Positions 39,122 to 47,298 of a stretch of DNA of 60,148 bases are shown here, one piece after another. This DNA is from an uncultured Pelosinus sp. (GTDB taxonomy: Bacteria; Bacillota; Negativicutes; UMGS1260): contig URQW01000009.1 in assembly GCA_900550105.1 (NCBI GenBank), positions 1 through 60,148 on the forward strand, written 5' to 3'. The translations under genes and the position numbers were made by a program. Under the pieces are notes generated by a model. The model did no database searches. It worked only from the letters and a program-made list of their open reading frames with translations, and was not told where the DNA came from. Numbering within the stretch: position 1 is the stretch's first letter; each line of letters begins with the position of its first letter.

Positions 39122-40384
39122 TCATTTACATCCATAAATCAGCTCAATCAGCGTCATTGTCATTTCATAGGATTTTTCCAACGATGGTATTGGTAAGAAC
39201 TCAAATCTAGAATGAAAATTATGACCACCAGTAAAATAATTAGGAGTTAAAATTCCTTTGGTAGATATAAAAGAGCCGTCTGTACCGCCGCGCATTGCAA
39301 TGGTACGAGGCAAAATATTTAGCTTTTCCATAGCTTTATACATATAATCAATCGCTTTACGATTTTCAGCAGTAATCGCATCCGCAATATTTCCATAAGT
39401 ATCACTCATAACGCATTCAATGGCAGCGCGTGGATTAGCACGCTTTAACTTATCCACATTCTCTCTTATGAGCTGCTTACGGGCCTGATACTTTTCTCTA
39501 CAATGATCGCGAATATTGAGCTCTACTTTTGCTAGTGATTGATTACTATGAACAGCCTGGCACCAAATATAACCTTGTTTCCCTTCTGTACACTCTGGTG
39601 TTTCTTGACGATCAAACATATTTATGAAATCCACGGCAATAAGTGTAGGATTGACAAGTACTCCTTTTGCACTCATTGGATGCGCACTCACACCATGAAT
39701 CGTAACAACAGCGCTACCTGCGTTAAATGTTTCATATACGATCTCTCCTAGCTCACAACAATCAATCGTATAAGCAAAATCCACCGGAAATTTACTAAAA
39801 TCCATACTTTTTGACCCATATAAACCACATTCTTCATCTGGTACAAAAGCAATATATATATCACCGTGATATCTACATTGCTCTTTTGACAATGATGAAA
39901 GCGCCGTCATAATGTTGGCAATAGCAGCTTTGTTATCAGCCCCTAAGACACTTGTACCATCAGTAACAATCAAATCTTGTCCTACATATTTTAATAGTTC
40001 CGGATGCTCTTTTGTCGTCATTACGATAGACTGTTTTTGATTTAAAACGATATCTTGTCCATCGTATTTTGCAACAACTTTCGGATGAATATCTGGAGAT
40101 AAACAAACATCAACTGTATCAAGATGCGCTATAAAACCAACTGATGGTACTTCATCCTTGCAGTCAGCTGGTAAATTAGCTGGCAGTTTACCTGTAAGTA
40201 CACATTTATCACTAATCTCTAGCTCGCAAAGTCCTATCGCTTCACATTCTTTTTTCAGGAGCTTTGCCAATTTCCACTGCCCCTCACTACTGGGAACTTT
40301 TTCCCCGCCATTTGGAACGCTTTGTGAAGAAACAGCTGCATAACGGTAAAAACGTTCAACCAATTCATCCTGCTTGTTCTGCAT
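39122..40384 (-). CDS. pepT: Peptidase T (tripeptide aminopeptidase)
   Basis: A 420-residue M20 di-zinc aminopeptidase. The metal and catalytic motifs are in order: GFIAHLDTVDV (His and Asp), TDGTSVLGADNKAAIA, PDEECGLYGSK (general base Glu and ligand), DCCELGEIVYETFN and a late His in TGGHNFHSRFEF. It removes the N-terminal residue from tripeptides in the cytoplasm. The ATG at 40384 follows GGGAGG by 8 nt; TTG at 40390 is rejected. It lies 29 bp downstream of an AbgT-family carrier, so the two probably form a peptide or amino-acyl-amide uptake and cleavage unit. Confidence 0.94.
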   Translation of the reverse strand: MQNKQDELVERFYRYAAVSSQSVPNGGEKVPSSEGQWKLAKLLKKECEAIGLCELEISDKCVLTGKLPANLPADCKDEVPSVGFIAHLDTVDVCLSPDIHPKVVAKYDGQDIVLNQKQSIVMTTKEHPELLKYVGQDLIVTDGTSVLGADNKAAIANIMTALSSLSKEQCRYHGDIYIAFVPDEECGLYGSKSMDFSKFPVDFAYTIDCCELGEIVYETFNAGSAVVTIHGVSAHPMSAKGVLVNPTLIAVDFINMFDRQETPECTEGKQGYIWCQAVHSNQSLAKVELNIRDHCREKYQARKQLIRENVDKLKRANPRAAIECVMSDTYGNIADAITAENRKAIDYMYKAMEKLNILPRTIAMRGGTDGSFISTKGILTPNYFTGGHNFHSRFEFLPIPSLEKSYEMTMTLIELIYGCK

Positions 40385-40413
40385 TGTCAAGACCTCCCTT
40401 AACTTTCCATAAC

Positions 40414-41985
40414 CTAGTATGTGCGCCGCGGATATACATAATCAGCTTGAAGACCTAGAGGAATATTCAACCACCAGAATAAATATAACATAACCGTCAG
40501 AACAATAAGCAAAGCAATCGTATAAGGAACCATCAAGCTACTCAAAGTACCAACGCCAGTACGCTTGTAATACTTTTGACAATAAATGATAATCAGCGGA
40601 TAAAACGCAAACATCGGTGTACATACATTCACTGCTGAATCGCTGACGCGAAAGGCTACTTGCGTCAATTCAGGTGCAATCCCCACAGACATAAGCATCG
40701 GTACAAAAATTGGCGCTAAAATCGACCACTTCGCCGATGCTGACGTAATTAATAAGTTCAACAAACCAACAAAAACAATAATACCAAAAATGGTAATCTG
40801 TGGCGGCAATGCCAGTGATTTCAAAAAATCAGCGCCAGCAATTGCAATGAGGGCGCCAATATTAGATGTGCCAAAGGCATACATAAACTGAGCAGCAAAA
40901 AAGTAAAAAACAATAAGCGGTATTAGTGTTTTTGCTATTTCCTCCATGGAATTTGTAAAATCTTTTGAACTTTTGAATTTTCCACTGATTATTCCATAGA
41001 CAATCCCGGTAAAAGCTGCTAATAGGAAAATAACAGCTACAATGGACTGCATAATCGGTGCTTTAAAACTGGCAAGATTTCCATTTGGATCACGCAAAAG
41101 CGAATCTGCCGGTAATAAAGCGAGCACCAAGCCGCCGAGCATTAGAATCAAAACAAGTGTTGCAATATAGAAAGCACGGTTTTCACGCGGCGTAGTACTT
41201 GTTATATCCTCATGCTCAATATCAATATCAGCATCAATCGGGCAAGCTTTACGACACCAAGGTTCCGTAATTTTTTCTGTAACCCACCAACAACTGCCAA
41301 TAACAGCAAAAGTAGAACCAAAGGCATAAAAATAATTGCAAAGAACATTCACTTGATAGGTAGGATCAATAATTTGGGCAGCCATCTGCGTAAAACCTTG
41401 AATTACTGGATCAATGGCTGACGGCGTATAATTAGCAGCAAAAGCTCCGGCTATGCCAGCAAATGAAGCGGCTATGCCAGCAAGCGGATGCTTGCCTGAA
41501 GCATAAAACATATAAGCGGCAATAGGAATAATAATCATATAACCTGTATCAGGCGCCAAATGGCTTAACATACCAACAACAATAACAATTGGCGTAATTA
41601 AAGCTTTTGGCGTAACTGATAAAATTTTCTTCAGGCCTGTATTGATATAGCCTGAACCATCGGCAATACCAATGCCTAATGTTGCCACAATGACCATTGC
41701 TAGCGGTGGAAATCCAGAATAATTCGTAACCATTTTCGTCATAAGTTGAACAAGCTCTTTTGGGCTTAACATATTGGTAACTTCGATAGGTTTTCCTGTA
41801 GTCGGGTGAACATAATTGAAATGCATACTAGATAAAATAGCCGACAAAATACACGTTATCAAAAAAGCGGCAATAAATAAAATAGTAATATCGGGAATCT
41901 TATTGCCAATTCGTTCAATCCAGCCTAAAAAGCCACCGACTTGCTGGTTCGATTCATTTGCTTCGATTGATCTTGATTCTGACAC
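40414..41985 (-). CDS. AbgT-family transporter (p-aminobenzoyl-glutamate or related)
   Basis: A 523-residue, strongly hydrophobic protein with about eleven to thirteen membrane segments. Family signatures include NYTPSAIDPVIQGFTQMAAQ and ITSASAKWSILAPIFVPMLM, with the conserved Asn/Asp and Ser-rich substrate loop. E. coli AbgT is 508 residues. GTG 41985 is chosen over ATG 42063 because AAGGAGAG lies 6 nt upstream and the extra N-terminus is not family-like. AbgT-family members import p-aminobenzoyl-glutamate or export antimetabolites. Here it is followed by pepT, so import of a short peptide-like amide is plausible. It is first in the operon. Confidence 0.9.
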   Translation of the reverse strand: MSESRSIEANESNQQVGGFLGWIERIGNKIPDITILFIAAFLITCILSAILSSMHFNYVHPTTGKPIEVTNMLSPKELVQLMTKMVTNYSGFPPLAMVIVATLGIGIADGSGYINTGLKKILSVTPKALITPIVIVVGMLSHLAPDTGYMIIIPIAAYMFYASGKHPLAGIAASFAGIAGAFAANYTPSAIDPVIQGFTQMAAQIIDPTYQVNVLCNYFYAFGSTFAVIGSCWWVTEKITEPWCRKACPIDADIDIEHEDITSTTPRENRAFYIATLVLILMLGGLVLALLPADSLLRDPNGNLASFKAPIMQSIVAVIFLLAAFTGIVYGIISGKFKSSKDFTNSMEEIAKTLIPLIVFYFFAAQFMYAFGTSNIGALIAIAGADFLKSLALPPQITIFGIIVFVGLLNLLITSASAKWSILAPIFVPMLMSVGIAPELTQVAFRVSDSAVNVCTPMFAFYPLIIIYCQKYYKRTGVGTLSSLMVPYTIALLIVLTVMLYLFWWLNIPLGLQADYVYPRRTY

Positions 41986-42088
41986 AGTAATCTCTCCTTC
42001 ATAAGTAAATACTATGGCAGCTGCTACGAATAAACTATAACTAAAACAACTGCAACCTGGCAAATAGGGAATTCAAAAACCTCTATGT

Positions 42089-42120
42089 ATACTAAAACGA
42101 AAACTGATCGTTTTAGGTAT
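42089..42120 (-). promoter_or_regulatory. Inverted repeat upstream of the AbgT gene
   Basis: CTAAAACGA (42092-42100), 7 bp, TCGTTTTAG (42108-42116), extended by ATAC/GTAT with one unpaired base. It is about 105-135 bp before the GTG, a plausible operator. Confidence 0.45.
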
Positions 42121-42130
42121 ATTAGCCATA

Positions 42131-42165
42131 AAAAATAAAGACTCGCCCAAATGGCGAGTTTACGA
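42131..42165 (-). terminator. Terminator of tRNA-Ala
   Basis: ACTCGCC (42141-42147) with GGCGAGT (42153-42159), 5-nt loop, followed on the minus strand by CTTTATTTTT. It lies 34-50 bp past the tRNA. Confidence 0.85.
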
Positions 42166-42192
42166 TAAAAAACTTTCAAGCTCTAATGAAAT

Positions 42193-42268
42193 TGGTGGAG
42201 ACGAGGGGGATCGAACCCCTGACCTTTTGAATGCGAGCCAAACGCTCTCCCATCTGAGCTACGCCCCC
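42193..42268 (-). tRNA. tRNA-Ala (anticodon CGC)
   Basis: A 76-nt cloverleaf on the minus strand. The acceptor stem GGGGGCG pairs with CGUCUCC and includes the G3-U70 pair that identifies tRNA-Ala. D stem GCUC/GAGC, anticodon arm UUUGG-CUCGCAU-UCAAA with anticodon CGC, T arm AGGGG-UUCGAUC-CCCCU. The 3' CCA is encoded. It is single, with its own promoter (42292-42320) and terminator, and reads GCG codons. Confidence 0.96.
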
Positions 42269-42291
42269 ACAAAAATTTTAACAACGTGTTC

Positions 42292-42320
42292 AGTATAACA
42301 CAATTTCCCAGTTTTTTAAA
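42292..42320 (-). promoter_or_regulatory. Promoter of tRNA-Ala
   Basis: Minus strand TTTAAA (42320-42315), 17-bp spacer, TATACT (42297-42292). The start would be near 42285, 17 nt before the tRNA. Confidence 0.65.
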
Positions 42321-42328
42321 GACTGCAA

Positions 42329-42353
42329 GAAAAAAGCAGGCTTTGCGCCTGCT
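42329..42353 (-). terminator. Terminator of the outer-membrane barrel gene
   Basis: AGCAGGC (42335-42341) pairs with GCCTGCT (42347-42353), 5-nt loop, with TTTTTT (42334-42329) after it on the minus strand. Confidence 0.88.
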
Positions 42354-42358
42354 CTTTC

Positions 42359-42904
42359 TTAGAATTTATGGCTAATGCCGAAGCCGACTCCATCCAGCCG
42401 CGAGCTGCCATCTTCTTTATAAGACTTATACCCTACATTCAAGGTTGTCTGATTGTCCATATTATAATTGACACCAGTCTGCCATTCCGTATAACGGCTA
42501 TTTGTGGTAGCCGATACATAGCCATCTACATTTTGTGCTAAATTGGCTGACAGACCCACTCCATAAAAGAATTTGTCGCCGCCGCCATTGCTAAAATCAC
42601 GGTTACCAGCAATCAAACGAACATTGTCATTTACTTTATATTGTGCATAAACATCAGTTGTCTTTGCATCATAATTATTGGGAAACGCATAACCATTTCG
42701 TTCCACGCCAACAATTACCTTGGGAGCAACGCCGGCTTCCAAATAAAAGCTATCATCCTTCACAGAATTACCGTTTTGATCTAAATTATAATGATTGTAG
42801 CCAAGTACAGTTTGCCCTTCTTGTACATCACTTAATGGAGCAGCAAATACCGGAACAGCTGTTAAAAGAGTCCCTGTTACAATAGCCATAATTGTTTTTT
42901 TCAT
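42359..42904 (-). CDS. Small outer-membrane beta-barrel protein
   Basis: A 181-residue secreted protein. Residues 1-21 (MKKTIMAIVTGTLLTAVPVF) are a signal peptide with an AxA-type cleavage site before APLSD. The mature chain is made of alternating beta-strand segments with aromatic girdles (FYLEAGVAPKVIVGVERNG, YAQYKVNDNVRLIAGN, FYGVGLSANL, WQTGVNYNM, TLNVGYKSY) and ends GFGISHKF, a C-terminal Phe as recognised by BamA. About eight strands are expected. The ATG at 42904 follows AAGGAGGTA; the longer frame from 42967 is rejected. It implies that the organism has an outer membrane. Porin, adhesin or structural role cannot be separated. Confidence 0.85.
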   Translation of the reverse strand: MKKTIMAIVTGTLLTAVPVFAAPLSDVQEGQTVLGYNHYNLDQNGNSVKDDSFYLEAGVAPKVIVGVERNGYAFPNNYDAKTTDVYAQYKVNDNVRLIAGNRDFSNGGGDKFFYGVGLSANLAQNVDGYVSATTNSRYTEWQTGVNYNMDNQTTLNVGYKSYKEDGSSRLDGVGFGISHKF

Positions 42905-43033
42905 AATTATGTACCTCCTTGTCATCCTTGACAATATTTTATACTTTTTTCGATAAGCTTTAACCACAACTTATCTTTGTATGTATCATACTTTATTTCT
43001 ATGACAAAATTATGACAAAGAGAAAAAACAAAG

Positions 43034-43150
43034 TTATACACCATTTCAACACCTTATCAACAGAGTTATCCACATTTAAACAAGCCTAATTCTTTTATTC
43101 GCATCATTTATCCACAAATTCAGTCGATAAAACTTGCTTCGTTATCCACA
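43034..43150 (+). promoter_or_regulatory. Cluster of DnaA boxes
   Basis: Three perfect TTATCCACA boxes on the same strand at 43066-43074, 43108-43116 and 43142-43150, plus two one-mismatch boxes, TTATCAACA (43054-43062) and TTATACACC (43034-43042). Five sites in 117 bp, upstream of the barrel gene and with no dnaA, dnaN, rpmH or parA/B gene nearby. Confidence 0.65.
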
Positions 43151-43205
43151 TGGCGATAGTTTGTTCGCTTTTTACTTAACTGCCAGACTTTGAAATTTAT
43201 TCTTT

Positions 43206-43264
43206 CGTAGATAAAAATAAAAAGAGAAATGCTCTCGCATTTCTCTTTATTCTTTCTATCTACG
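43206..43264 (-). terminator. Nested double-stem hairpin
   Basis: Inner perfect 12-bp stem AAAGAGAAATGC (43221-43232) with GCATTTCTCTTT (43237-43248), 4-nt loop; outer stem CGTAGATA (43206-43213) with TATCTACG (43257-43264). It follows the small minus-strand ORF at 43314-43400 and probably ends its transcript. A separate palindrome CGTTTTCATGAAAACG lies at 43285-43300. Confidence 0.65.
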
Positions 43265-43313
43265 ATATGGATCGTAGTTACTGTCGTTTTCATGAAAACG
43301 CCATTGTTAAAAT

Positions 43314-43400
43314 CTATTCAGTTGTCACCGGTTTAGCTGAGAGATTCAATGGATCAACCCCCTTGGATTCCGGCTGTTCTATTTCAACATCCTGTCCCAT
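43314..43400 (-). CDS. Small acidic ORF, 28 aa
   Basis: Starts MGQDVEIEQPESKG and ends AKPVTTE. GAGGGGTGA lies 6 nt before the ATG and a strong hairpin follows the stop by about 50 bp. The peptide is acidic and soluble-looking, with no cysteine, signal or membrane segment. It lies in a 780-bp region between the barrel gene and the secreted-protein gene and is the only coding signal there. I do not recognise it. It could be a small regulatory protein or a leader peptide. Confidence 0.45.
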   Translation of the reverse strand: MGQDVEIEQPESKGVDPLNLSAKPVTTE

Positions 43401-43507
43401 TGGACTCACCCCTCTCAATCTAAGTCGCTTTCCTAAGTAGTTATTGTTATCTTCTACTTGTCTTTATTATATAGCGTCTATCTACTTTTAGCAATAGAAA
43501 AGTTATG

Positions 43508-43555
43508 TGTATTCATAATACATATTATTCATTAGAATTTATTATTCCAATGAAT
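43508..43555. promoter_or_regulatory. Two AT-rich inverted repeats in the divergent region
   Basis: TGTATT-CAT-AATACA (43508-43522) and ATTCATTAGAAT-TTATT-ATTCCAATGAAT (43527-43555, two mismatched positions). They lie between the small ORF (-) and the secreted-protein gene (+), about 27 bp upstream of TATAAT at 43582-43587. Candidate operators, ligand unknown. Confidence 0.45.
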
Positions 43556-43683
43556 AAGTCTTAACCTCTCTTTCTACGATATATAATTTAGAATGATTTT
43601 ATCCAATCGAAAAGGAACGTTTCCTTTTCTGGAGAATAAAGCAAGAGCTAATAAAAAAGCTCGTGCTAGAAAGGAGAAAGATA

Positions 43684-44148
43684 ATGCGCAAATCTTTCAC
43701 TGTCGCCCTCGCCGCCTCAGTCGCTTTGATAACAGGAGCCGCTTCTTATATGTTACTCACGCCAAACGAGCCACCCGCAGCTGCCAAGGAAGAAGCAGTT
43801 GTTTATCCGACCGCACCGCCGACCCCCACTGGGGTACCAGTCAAAACGAGCGAAAAAGCACCATCTGATGCTTCAGTATCGCAAAAATCATCAAGTTCAG
43901 AAGAACCAAGCGAAGAAAAAGCAGAAACATTTCAGCCTCAGCTAAATAAAAATTTTAATAAACCAGCTCCATCACCCAATTTATCAGACTACGACTACTC
44001 TATTAAACAGCCTAAAAAACAAGAATATCACGTCTCACCAAATGTTTCCGTTCATAATCAGACCGTAGAAATTAAGTTGGATCAAGACGGTGATCAAAGT
44101 GTAAATGTAACAACATCTAAACAAGTCTTCTTAAAAAATAAATTCTAA
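43684..44148 (+). CDS. Secreted or membrane-anchored low-complexity protein, 154 aa
   Basis: Residues 1-27 (MRKSFTVALAASVALITGAA) are a signal peptide or a membrane anchor. A Pro/Ser/Glu/Lys-rich low-complexity linker follows (about 28-85), then a short, partly structured tail with NVSVHNQTVEIKLDQDG. AAAGGAG precedes the ATG at 43684; the frame upstream to 43663 is rejected. Two hairpins lie in its leader (43609-43628 and 43640-43667). It is 24 bp upstream of the 5'-nucleotidase gene and probably cotranscribed. I know no function; an envelope-associated partner is likely. Confidence 0.7.
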   Translation: MRKSFTVALAASVALITGAASYMLLTPNEPPAAAKEEAVVYPTAPPTPTGVPVKTSEKAPSDASVSQKSSSSEEPSEEKAETFQPQLNKNFNKPAPSPNLSDYDYSIKQPKKQEYHVSPNVSVHNQTVEIKLDQDGDQSVNVTTSKQVFLKNKF

Positions 44149-44172
44149 CCGTAACCTCGGGAGGTTCTAACT

Positions 44173-45774
44173 TTGCAAAAATCAAAGGGATTGCTTTGTT
44201 CTTTTCGGCCGCTCCTGCTAACATTCCTTACCATTTTACTACTCTCCATCAATAGTCTGGTCTTGGCTTCGGAAGATCAGGAACAAGTATACTTAACGAT
44301 CCTTTCTGTAAATGATTTTCACGGCGCCCTTGCCGATAAAGGTCCTGGCAAAGATCCAGGCGCCGCTGGATTAGCTACATTTATTCAGCAAGAGCGCGCT
44401 AAAAATCCAACAGGTACACTGCTACTATCGGCTGGTGACATGTTCCAAGGAACAGTTGATTCCAACCTGCTTTATGGCAAACCGGTCCTAGCCATGATGA
44501 ATGCTCTTGCCTTTGATGCACTATCCATTGGCAATCATGAATTTGACTGGGGAATACCTGCTTTAACGAAACTAAAAGAAAACTCTCGCTTTCCTTGGGG
44601 CGGCGCCAATATTAGATTGCAAGAAGAAATTCCCGCCTTTGCTCTGCCTTACCCCAACACGAATCAGCCTTTTATGATTGTAACAAAAGATCACTTGAAA
44701 ATTGCTATTATTCCACTGACCACACCAGAAACAACAACCAAAACCAATCCGCGCATCGTAAAAGACTACTCCTTTGAAAATCCCGCTACGACGGTAAAGA
44801 ATCTACTGCCAGCCATCAAACAGTCCGGAGCCGATCTTGTGATCCTATTAGGCCATATTGGCAGCGTTCAAGACAATACCGGAAGAATTACTGGCGAGGC
44901 GGCTGATCTGGCGAATGCACTGCCTAAAAACGCTGTGGCCGCCATTGTAACAGGTCATACTCATCTCGTTGTCGCTGGCAGCGTCAATGAGATTCCCATA
45001 GTCCAAGCAGGCTATCGTGGCCAACATGTAGGAGAAATTCGGCTCACCTATTCGAAAAAGGAAAAACGAGTCGTTGCCGCCCAAGAAGAAACGTTTGATC
45101 TCACCAAGCTTTCCCTTACACCTGATCCGACCGTCAAAACCATTGTTCGCACCTATGAAGCGCAGATAGCGGCAACAAAAAAACAAGTCATCGGCCAAAT
45201 TGGCGCCCCGATGGTCCACGAACGGTATCATCCCAGCGTATCACTTATGGGACAATGGGTCACTGATGCCATGCGCCAGGCGACCGGATCAGATGTGGCC
45301 TTTCAAAATGGCGGCGGTCTCCGCGCCAGTTTCGCTACTGGACCGATTACTTTAGGCAATCTTTATGAAGTTCTTCCTTTCCATAATACGTTAAGTACCA
45401 TGGAGCTTACCGGCAGAGAAATTCGCCAAATTCTCAGTTATGGCATCCTAAACTCAAAGGTAGGCATGCTTCAATTCTCAGGGCTTACTGTCGTCTATGA
45501 TACCGCCAAGGAGCCGAATGAACGAATTCTCTCAGCAACCCTCGCCGATGGTAGCCCTCTTGATTCCGATAAGCTTTATAAAGTAGTTACGAATGATTTT
45601 CTGGCCAGCGGCGGCGACGGCTATCCCTGCTTTACTACCGCTAGAAACCGCGAAGATACGGGGATTGATGTACAAGATATTTTGATTGACCAATTGCAGC
45701 AAAAGCAGCCGCTCACCGTAACCGATGACGAACGCTTCACCTTGCTAAATAATCCGCTAGATAATAATAAATAA
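44173..45774 (+). CDS. Secreted 5'-nucleotidase / UDP-sugar hydrolase (UshA-like)
   Basis: A 533-residue exported metallophosphatase. Residues 1-32 are a signal peptide (LLLTFLTILLLSINSLVLA). The metallophosphoesterase domain has the ordered motifs SVNDFHG, SAGDMFQG, GNHEFDWG, LGHIG and VTGHTHLV; the C-terminal nucleotidase domain has QNGGGLRASF and the substrate-stacking FLASGGDGYPCF. It releases phosphate from external nucleotides for scavenging. The TTG start at 44173 follows GGGAGG. It lies 24 bp after the low-complexity protein gene. UDP-sugar hydrolysis and other phosphoesters remain possible. Confidence 0.92.
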   Translation: MQKSKGLLCSFRPLLLTFLTILLLSINSLVLASEDQEQVYLTILSVNDFHGALADKGPGKDPGAAGLATFIQQERAKNPTGTLLLSAGDMFQGTVDSNLLYGKPVLAMMNALAFDALSIGNHEFDWGIPALTKLKENSRFPWGGANIRLQEEIPAFALPYPNTNQPFMIVTKDHLKIAIIPLTTPETTTKTNPRIVKDYSFENPATTVKNLLPAIKQSGADLVILLGHIGSVQDNTGRITGEAADLANALPKNAVAAIVTGHTHLVVAGSVNEIPIVQAGYRGQHVGEIRLTYSKKEKRVVAAQEETFDLTKLSLTPDPTVKTIVRTYEAQIAATKKQVIGQIGAPMVHERYHPSVSLMGQWVTDAMRQATGSDVAFQNGGGLRASFATGPITLGNLYEVLPFHNTLSTMELTGREIRQILSYGILNSKVGMLQFSGLTVVYDTAKEPNERILSATLADGSPLDSDKLYKVVTNDFLASGGDGYPCFTTARNREDTGIDVQDILIDQLQQKQPLTVTDDERFTLLNNPLDNNK

Positions 45775-45807
45775 CACCTCGATAGATAAATAAATAATAA
45801 TACGAAA

Positions 45808-45855
45808 AAACGGCAGTCTCATACTTTGTTGATGAGACTGCCGTTTCTTTTTTGA
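45808..45855. terminator. Bidirectional terminator, 15-bp stem
   Basis: AAACGGCAGTCTCAT (45808-45822) pairs perfectly with 45832-45846, 9-nt loop, T-rich tails on both strands. It separates the nucleotidase (+) and LarA-like (-) genes. Confidence 0.9.
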
Positions 45856-45918
45856 TTAGCTAAATAGAACTCGCTCTACTACCTAGCGAATCATCTATAA
45901 TTTAACCTTGCAACTAAA

Positions 45919-47169
45919 CTAAATACGAGGCGCTATTTTTCCGTCCTGATCAAAAGTAAGGGGATACGTTTCCCCAATGATTATATCGGACCGTTCCGAA
46001 AGTTCTGGTACAATCGCTGCCGATACAAAACACTCTGACAAGAATAGCGTATTAGGGATAATGACTAGGCGAAGTTTTTCCGGTTCAATACCAGATAAGC
46101 TATAGAGTGCTGCTTCCATCACTTTTTCTTCGGTAGCAAAATACATGGGAATAGCCGCTCGCACAACAAAAGTGCTTGTAAGACAATTAAGATACGTTTT
46201 CGGTCGATCCATTTTTTTCACTAATTTTTCTGTCACAAAATCAGCCATCCCCACGCCTGTGGCATTTCCATGGGACTCTTCCGACAAATCAAGTACAGCG
46301 ATACGCTGAATCGACGGCGACTCCGGCTCAGCCACACCATGAATCCGAGCCCGGCCAATAATATTCGTATCAATGCCTGTACCACTAAAATTTTTTCCCA
46401 TTTCCTGAATAATTAATAGATCCAGCTCGGAAACTGGTAAAGCAGGCATAAGCGATTTCGAGTATTCAAGAACTTTACTTTCTGTTTCAATCATATTTTC
46501 CCGATCAATCCCTTGAATAAGCGCTGTTTCTTCATAGGCATTTTCCACAATAGCCAGACCGCCGAGAACAGGTACATGATCTAAAATTACTTGACCGATT
46601 TCGGTTAAGAGCCGCGGCAATTCCGCCGGGCCAAAACTATGGAACTGCTGGGCGCCTTTCGGGCCTCCCAGGCCGACAACGAGTTTTTTTATGAGACCGC
46701 TCTCTACAGTTCCTTTAAAGGAAGTATGGGTTTTGACGCGGTTTACGACGATAATACCATCCATAGACAAAGCAGACTCCAGCATATACGTAGCAAGGCC
46801 GCTTACCGTACGGGCAATGAGCTTCGATTCAGCACAAGTCAGAACAGGCGCCCCAAGAGCTTCTTCCGTAATACCGAGGCCATCGAGCATTTCTTTTTGC
46901 CCTGCCGCCGTACCGCCGCCATGGCTTCCCATCGCGGCAAGCAAATAAGGTTCGCCACCTAAGGACCGCACAAAATCAATCGTCAGTTTGAGTAGCGGCA
47001 GCAAATTTTGTATGCCACGGCTGCCTGCCGTAATTCCAATTTTTTGTCCTGATTTAATTTTGACAGTCAAATTGAGTTTTTCTAGTTCTTCTGTTACCGT
47101 TTTTGTCAAATCGTTCACTAAGGGACGTGGGAAAACCTGTTTTACGCGATACATCGTAGGCAAATTCAT
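45919..47169 (-). CDS. LarA-like protein (lactate racemase N-terminal / DUF2088 superfamily)
   Basis: A 416-residue protein of the nickel-dependent racemase superfamily. Visible conserved segments are SGQKIGITAGSRGI, the His-containing AMGSHGGGTAAGQKEML, and VNRVKTHTSFKGTVESGLIKK with the Lys/His region used in LarA for cofactor and substrate. LarA racemases carry a pyridinium-type nickel pincer made by LarB/C/E; none of these genes is in the window. The family also includes malate and other 2-hydroxyacid racemases or epimerases. ATG 47169 follows GGGGAG; an upstream ATG pair overlaps that site. Monocistronic. Substrate unknown. Confidence 0.75.
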   Translation of the reverse strand: MNLPTMYRVKQVFPRPLVNDLTKTVTEELEKLNLTVKIKSGQKIGITAGSRGIQNLLPLLKLTIDFVRSLGGEPYLLAAMGSHGGGTAAGQKEMLDGLGITEEALGAPVLTCAESKLIARTVSGLATYMLESALSMDGIIVVNRVKTHTSFKGTVESGLIKKLVVGLGGPKGAQQFHSFGPAELPRLLTEIGQVILDHVPVLGGLAIVENAYEETALIQGIDRENMIETESKVLEYSKSLMPALPVSELDLLIIQEMGKNFSGTGIDTNIIGRARIHGVAEPESPSIQRIAVLDLSEESHGNATGVGMADFVTEKLVKKMDRPKTYLNCLTSTFVVRAAIPMYFATEEKVMEAALYSLSGIEPEKLRLVIIPNTLFLSECFVSAAIVPELSERSDIIIGETYPLTFDQDGKIAPRI

Positions 47170-47298
47170 CGACTTATCTCCCCTCATCACAATCTCATCT
47201 TAGCCTTATTATAATAATTTTTCTGATTTTTGTGGCAAAATTTTCACTGAATCAGCCAAAAGCAACCACCAAGCGGTCGTTTATCCGCGCAAGACTCG

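Noticed and set aside
43034..43150. Reading the DnaA-box cluster as oriC
   Set aside because: No dnaA, dnaN, recF, rpmH, rnpA or parAB genes within the window; kept as a cluster of sites only.
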